In this document: positions 6,911-9,530 of the stretch, in pieces
How the letters are laid out: each line of letters opens with the position of its first letter
Position numbering within the stretch: position 1 is the first letter of the stretch
NCBI GenBank assembly: GCA_003694825.1
Contig: RFJS01000171.1
Span: forward strand, 1 to 9,530
Length of the DNA stretch: 9,530 nt
Direction of reading: 5' to 3'
DNA from: Verrucomicrobiota bacterium
GTDB lineage: Bacteria > Verrucomicrobiota > Verrucomicrobiia > Opitutales > Opitutaceae
Position numbers and translations under genes: made by a program
The notes under the pieces: model-generated
The model's input: the letters and a program-made list of their open reading frames with translations, nothing else
Databases searched by the model: none
Told to the model about the DNA's origin: nothing

Positions 6911-8989
6911 ATGCCTCAGCCCACCAATGTCCGGTTGACGAGAGAGCAGGAGGAAGCGCTCATCCGCTACCTCGACAAGCGCATCGATAGCCTCAAGGAG
7001 ACCAATCGGGAGCGCATCGAGGCGGACGCCGATTCGTGGCGGCGCTACAACAACGACCGCTCGGACCGCACCGGTGGGGTGTGGGACCACTGCAACACGC
7101 CGCTGCCGCTGACGTCGATGGTGGTGGACTACTTCTCGGCCCGGGCGCACGACGAGCTGCTCAGCTCGCGACCATTCTTCCAGATCACGCCGCAAGGACC
7201 GGCAGACCGCGACTTCGCGCAGACCATCAGCCGGTTCTCGACCTACAAGCTCAACGACGTTGCCCGCACGCACGAGGAGATTGACCAGGCGCTACTCAGC
7301 GCATTTGTGCAGCGCGCCGCCATCCTCAAGGCGGTTTATCACGAGGAGCGCGATTCCTACGAGCGGGTTGGGGTCATTGCCCTGCATGACGCACAAACCG
7401 GCGCACCCGTCGAGATTCTGGACTACGGATTCATCCTCGAAGATGCCGAGTGGGTTGAGCAGCCGGACCCGATCAATCCCGGACAAAGCCGGCTGCACCT
7501 TGCGGCGGACCCGTCGTTCATCCTTGATCCCGAACGCTACGAGTGGAAGCCGCTGGAGCAACCGGTTGCCTTTGAGCGCACGCTCTACGCGGGGCCGCGC
7601 TCCGTCCAGGTGGACAGCCAGCGGTTCCTTGCCCCCATCACAGCTCGATCGCTTGATGAGGCGGACTGCATCGTCGAATTCTACGACCGGACGCTGGACT
7701 GGGTGATGGAGCGTTTCAATGAGCGTGAATGGCTCAAGGCGAAGGATTACCGAGCTGAGCTGGCATCGGAGGACGCGGAAGAAAAAACCCCAACGCAGGC
7801 AGCCCCGGAGGGCAGCCACCCGATCGAATCGAAGAGCGAGAGCCTTTCGTTCGATCCCCGGACAAAGCGCATCGCCATCGCCGAGTGTTGGTTGACCTGG
7901 GATGTCTTCGATCGTGGCACCCCCAGCCGCATTGTCGTGTGGATGGACATTGATCGCCGCAAGCTGATCGCCTGCGAGTATCAGGCCATTGTCTCGCCCA
8001 CCGGCAAGCCCCCCTACTCCGCCATTACCGTCGCCCGAAAACCGAACCGGTGGTGGGGACCGTCCATCCCCGAGATGGTCAAGGCGTTCCAGGACTACGT
8101 CGATGGGCAATTCAACCGGCATTCCTACCGAAACCTCATCAACGCCAACCCGGTCATCGGACAGAACCCGGACGCGATCATCGAGCGCAAGGAGTTCCTG
8201 GACATCGGCCCAGGCGAGGCGGTGACGCTGGAGGATGGTCGGTCGATATCCGACTACCTGCAGGCGTTCGTCTTCCCGAATGCCGACCTCGACACCGAGA
8301 TGCTGCTCGATAAGTGCGTCTATTTCGTCCAGCTGTGGCTGGGCATCAGCAACGTCGCCCAGGGCGATTACAGCGATGTCCCGCAAAACACGACGGCCTT
8401 CGGCCAGGACGCGACTTTGCGCGAGGCCGCCAAGTTGGCCCGACGTTTCATTCGCCGGTGCATAGCCGGCATCGAGCACCACATCACGCATCTTGCCAAA
8501 ATCCTCTTCGCCACGATGGACGACGAGGAGGTCTACTACTACACGGAGGGCGATACCTCGTCCGTTGGATCGCTCACGGCAGACGCGGTGCGCAACCTCG
8601 AACTAAATATCCGCATCTCGGTCGGGCGCACGCAGAACGCGCAGGCGATCCAGGCTACGACGCTGGCCAAGCAAATCGTCACGGAATACGTGCAGTATCT
8701 GGCGCAGGCGCCGCAGATCGCCGCCACTGTCCGACCTATCTACAAGCAGTCGCTTCGCCTGCTCGGCTTCGACGATGTGGACGCGCTTCTGCCTGATCCG
8801 TCGCTTCCGGAGGGGGCCGCGCTCATGTCAATGCCCCCACCCGACGCAAGCGACGTGCCCGAGTCAGCCAGAGACCAGCAGAACCTTGCGCCATTCCCGG
8901 ACGCCGAAGCGGCGAACACGGCTGCATCCATTGTCACCGGTCCGCCGCCGGTCCTGAACCGCAACCAGCCGCAGGAAAACAATGGATAA
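6911..8989 (+). CDS. Probable phage portal (head-to-tail connector) protein
   Basis: The 692-residue product is predicted to form the ring at the capsid vertex through which DNA is packaged and ejected. The length is near that of P22-type portals. The N-terminus is helical and charged (LTREQEEALIRYLDKRI), followed by TPLPLTSMVVDYFSARAHDEL and FFQITPQGP. The centre has WLTWDVFD strands, then PPYSAITVARKPNRWWGPSIPEMVKAF (WWGPSIP from 8051) and YVDGQFNRHSYRNLINANPVI. This is the usual portal pattern of a G-x-S-I/L-x-E loop and a helix leading to 'NP' or 'RP'. NVAQGDYSDVPQNTTAFGQDA (from 8345) and the helix following it match the clip/stem-to-crown helical region. An acidic, low-complexity insert lies at about 7767-7850, and the last 50 residues are Pro/Ala/Asp-rich. 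ATG 6911 is the only ATG after the in-frame TGA at 6884. The gene is certain; the product is assigned from pattern and context, not from an alignment. Confidence 0.8.
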   Translation: MPQPTNVRLTREQEEALIRYLDKRIDSLKETNRERIEADADSWRRYNNDRSDRTGGVWDHCNTPLPLTSMVVDYFSARAHDELLSSRPFFQITPQGPADRDFAQTISRFSTYKLNDVARTHEEIDQALLSAFVQRAAILKAVYHEERDSYERVGVIALHDAQTGAPVEILDYGFILEDAEWVEQPDPINPGQSRLHLAADPSFILDPERYEWKPLEQPVAFERTLYAGPRSVQVDSQRFLAPITARSLDEADCIVEFYDRTLDWVMERFNEREWLKAKDYRAELASEDAEEKTPTQAAPEGSHPIESKSESLSFDPRTKRIAIAECWLTWDVFDRGTPSRIVVWMDIDRRKLIACEYQAIVSPTGKPPYSAITVARKPNRWWGPSIPEMVKAFQDYVDGQFNRHSYRNLINANPVIGQNPDAIIERKEFLDIGPGEAVTLEDGRSISDYLQAFVFPNADLDTEMLLDKCVYFVQLWLGISNVAQGDYSDVPQNTTAFGQDATLREAAKLARRFIRRCIAGIEHHITHLAKILFATMDDEEVYYYTEGDTSSVGSLTADAVRNLELNIRISVGRTQNAQAIQATTLAKQIVTEYVQYLAQAPQIAATVRPIYKQSLRLLGFDDVDALLPDPSLPEGAALMSMPPPDASDVPESARDQQNLAPFPDAEAANTAASIVTGPPPVLNRNQPQENNG
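8973..8978 (+). promoter_or_regulatory. Ribosome binding site for the 92-aa gene, inside the portal 3' end
   Basis: AGGAAA lies a few bases ahead of ATG 8982 and is within the last codons of the portal gene. It is the best Shine-Dalgarno-like site near any start in the window. It supports ATG 8982 as the start and coupled translation with the portal gene. Confidence 0.6.
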
Positions 8990-9260
8990 TCTGGACCACA
9001 TACCGCCGGGCGATCGCCTCTTTGCGCTGGAGTCGCTCAAGCACTCCATCGGGTGGGCGCTGTACCTCGCTGAGTTGCAACGGCGCATCCGCAGCATCGA
9101 GGAGCGTGCGCTCGACCCGGAAACCGACGACGAAACGACGCGAGTGCTTAAGCATGCCCGCCGGTTTCTCGCGAAGGACCACACCCCGTCGAAGATCATC
9201 GACCAACTCATCACCGCAGCGCGCAACGAGGCACGCCGCGAACCCTCGCTATCCCGATAG
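8982..9260 (+). CDS. Small helical protein of unknown function, portal-adjacent
   Basis: The 92-residue protein starts at ATG 8982, overlapping the portal stop (TAA 8987-8989) by eight bases, a typical translationally coupled arrangement, and ends at TAG 9258-9260. It has no signal peptide or membrane segment. The composition is charged and helical: ALESLKHSIGWALYLAELQRR, then a central acidic spacer DPETDDETTRV, then a second helix with DHTPSKIIDQLITAARNEARR. Small helical proteins are common between portal and capsid genes, but I recognise no family. A head-assembly accessory, scaffold-like factor or portal partner are possible by position only. The overlap, the RBS and consistent codon use make it a convincing gene. 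Confidence 0.85.
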   Translation: MDNLDHIPPGDRLFALESLKHSIGWALYLAELQRRIRSIEERALDPETDDETTRVLKHARRFLAKDHTPSKIIDQLITAARNEARREPSLSR

Positions 9261-9287
9261 CTTCAGTCTCTCAACCCACCCAAGACA

Positions 9288-9530
9288 ATGCCAACCCTCA
9301 ACTTTGGCCCCCCTCGACGCGGAGACGGAGACCCGACGTGGACAGGAGACAGCTCCTCAGCGCCGACCGATGCGAATCAGTTGCATGTCACGCTCACGGC
9401 CGACTACACCATGCAGACGTCCGACAAGCCGTTTGTGTGGGTGACGCCCAACGCCGACGGCTGGAAGTGGATCATGCCGCCCACGTTCGACGGCAATCAG
9501 GTCTACGTGCGCAACGAGAGCACCACCTAC
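9288..9530 (+). CDS. Probable virion structural/decoration protein, 3'-partial
   Basis: An open frame from ATG 9288 runs past the right edge (81 codons visible). It is the only ATG after the upstream in-frame TAG at 9258, with 27 bases between that stop and this start and only a weak purine stretch (AAGA, 9282-9285) as a possible RBS. The visible sequence starts MPTLNFGPPRRGDGDPTW, is rich in Gly, Asp, Thr and Trp, and then alternates beta strands: QLHVTLTADYTMQTSDKPFV, WKWIMPPTFDGNQVYVRNES. The pattern 'LPP..DG..v.vrN.S' recalls beta-sandwich head-fibre, decoration or tail-spike modules whose strands end in 'rNas..y'. Its position after the portal gene fits a head protein. Family assignment is tentative; the coding call is well supported by frame, codon use and lack of competing frames. 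Confidence 0.7.
   Translation, partial: MPTLNFGPPRRGDGDPTWTGDSSSAPTDANQLHVTLTADYTMQTSDKPFVWVTPNADGWKWIMPPTFDGNQVYVRNESTTY

Noticed and set aside
6903..6938. Short upstream open frame starting at the ATG in the hairpin loop and overlapping the portal start
   Set aside because: It has only 11 codons, no RBS, and no evidence beyond the presence of an ATG and a stop.
7292..8491. A 399-codon open frame on the minus strand opposite the portal gene
   Set aside because: It is antisense to conserved portal motifs and shows low-complexity composition typical of a shadow frame; no start signal or domain supports it.
1..9530. Full reassignment of TAG as a sense codon
   Set aside because: Two genes end in TAG, but roughly 3,000 codons of the two long genes contain no in-frame TAG, which would be expected under reassignment.
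1..9530. tRNA genes, CRISPR arrays, insertion sequences, integrase or attachment sites
   Set aside because: I looked through both strands for cloverleaf-like segments, regularly spaced repeats, transposase motifs and terminal repeats and saw none; the window is almost fully covered by the four genes.

Overview
The window is a compact, one-directional stretch of a tailed-phage (or prophage) genome. All genes are on the + strand, almost no DNA is non-coding, and the DNA is GC-rich with G/C favoured at third codon positions. Nothing in it names the host. I see no tRNA, CRISPR array, insertion sequence, attachment site or integrase, so a free phage, a prophage and a metagenomic phage contig are all possible.

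Positions 1-6862 hold the 3' part of one giant gene that is already open at the first base. The visible part exceeds 2,280 codons. Its product is a multidomain 'polyvalent' phage protein. In order it has a superfamily 2 (SNF2-like) helicase core with motif I at the left edge of the window, a beta-rich module between two coiled coils, an acidic/proline-rich linker, an unrecognised alpha/beta module, a second linker, a HELGH zinc-metalloprotease-like domain, and a long helical C-terminal region of the LPD38 (large polyvalent protein-associated domain) type. Proteins of this kind are thought to be packaged in the capsid and injected with the DNA, where they act on host defence and on the incoming genome. 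The N-terminal part, often a DNA methyltransferase in relatives, would lie upstream of this window.

Positions 6863-6910 are a short gap with a small inverted repeat next to the next start codon. Positions 6911-8989 encode a probable portal protein (692 aa). Its stop overlaps the start of a 92-residue helical protein of unknown role (8982-9260). After 27 bases a further gene begins at 9288 and runs off the right end; its visible 81 codons look like a beta-rich virion surface or decoration protein.

Together this is the start of a virion morphogenesis module: DNA-gating portal, a small accessory protein and a probable structural protein, directly behind the injected effector. The position of the giant gene next to the portal gene is the main contextual support for it being a virion component. 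The most notable content is the helicase + zincin + LPD38-like fusion and the unassigned module between its two linkers.
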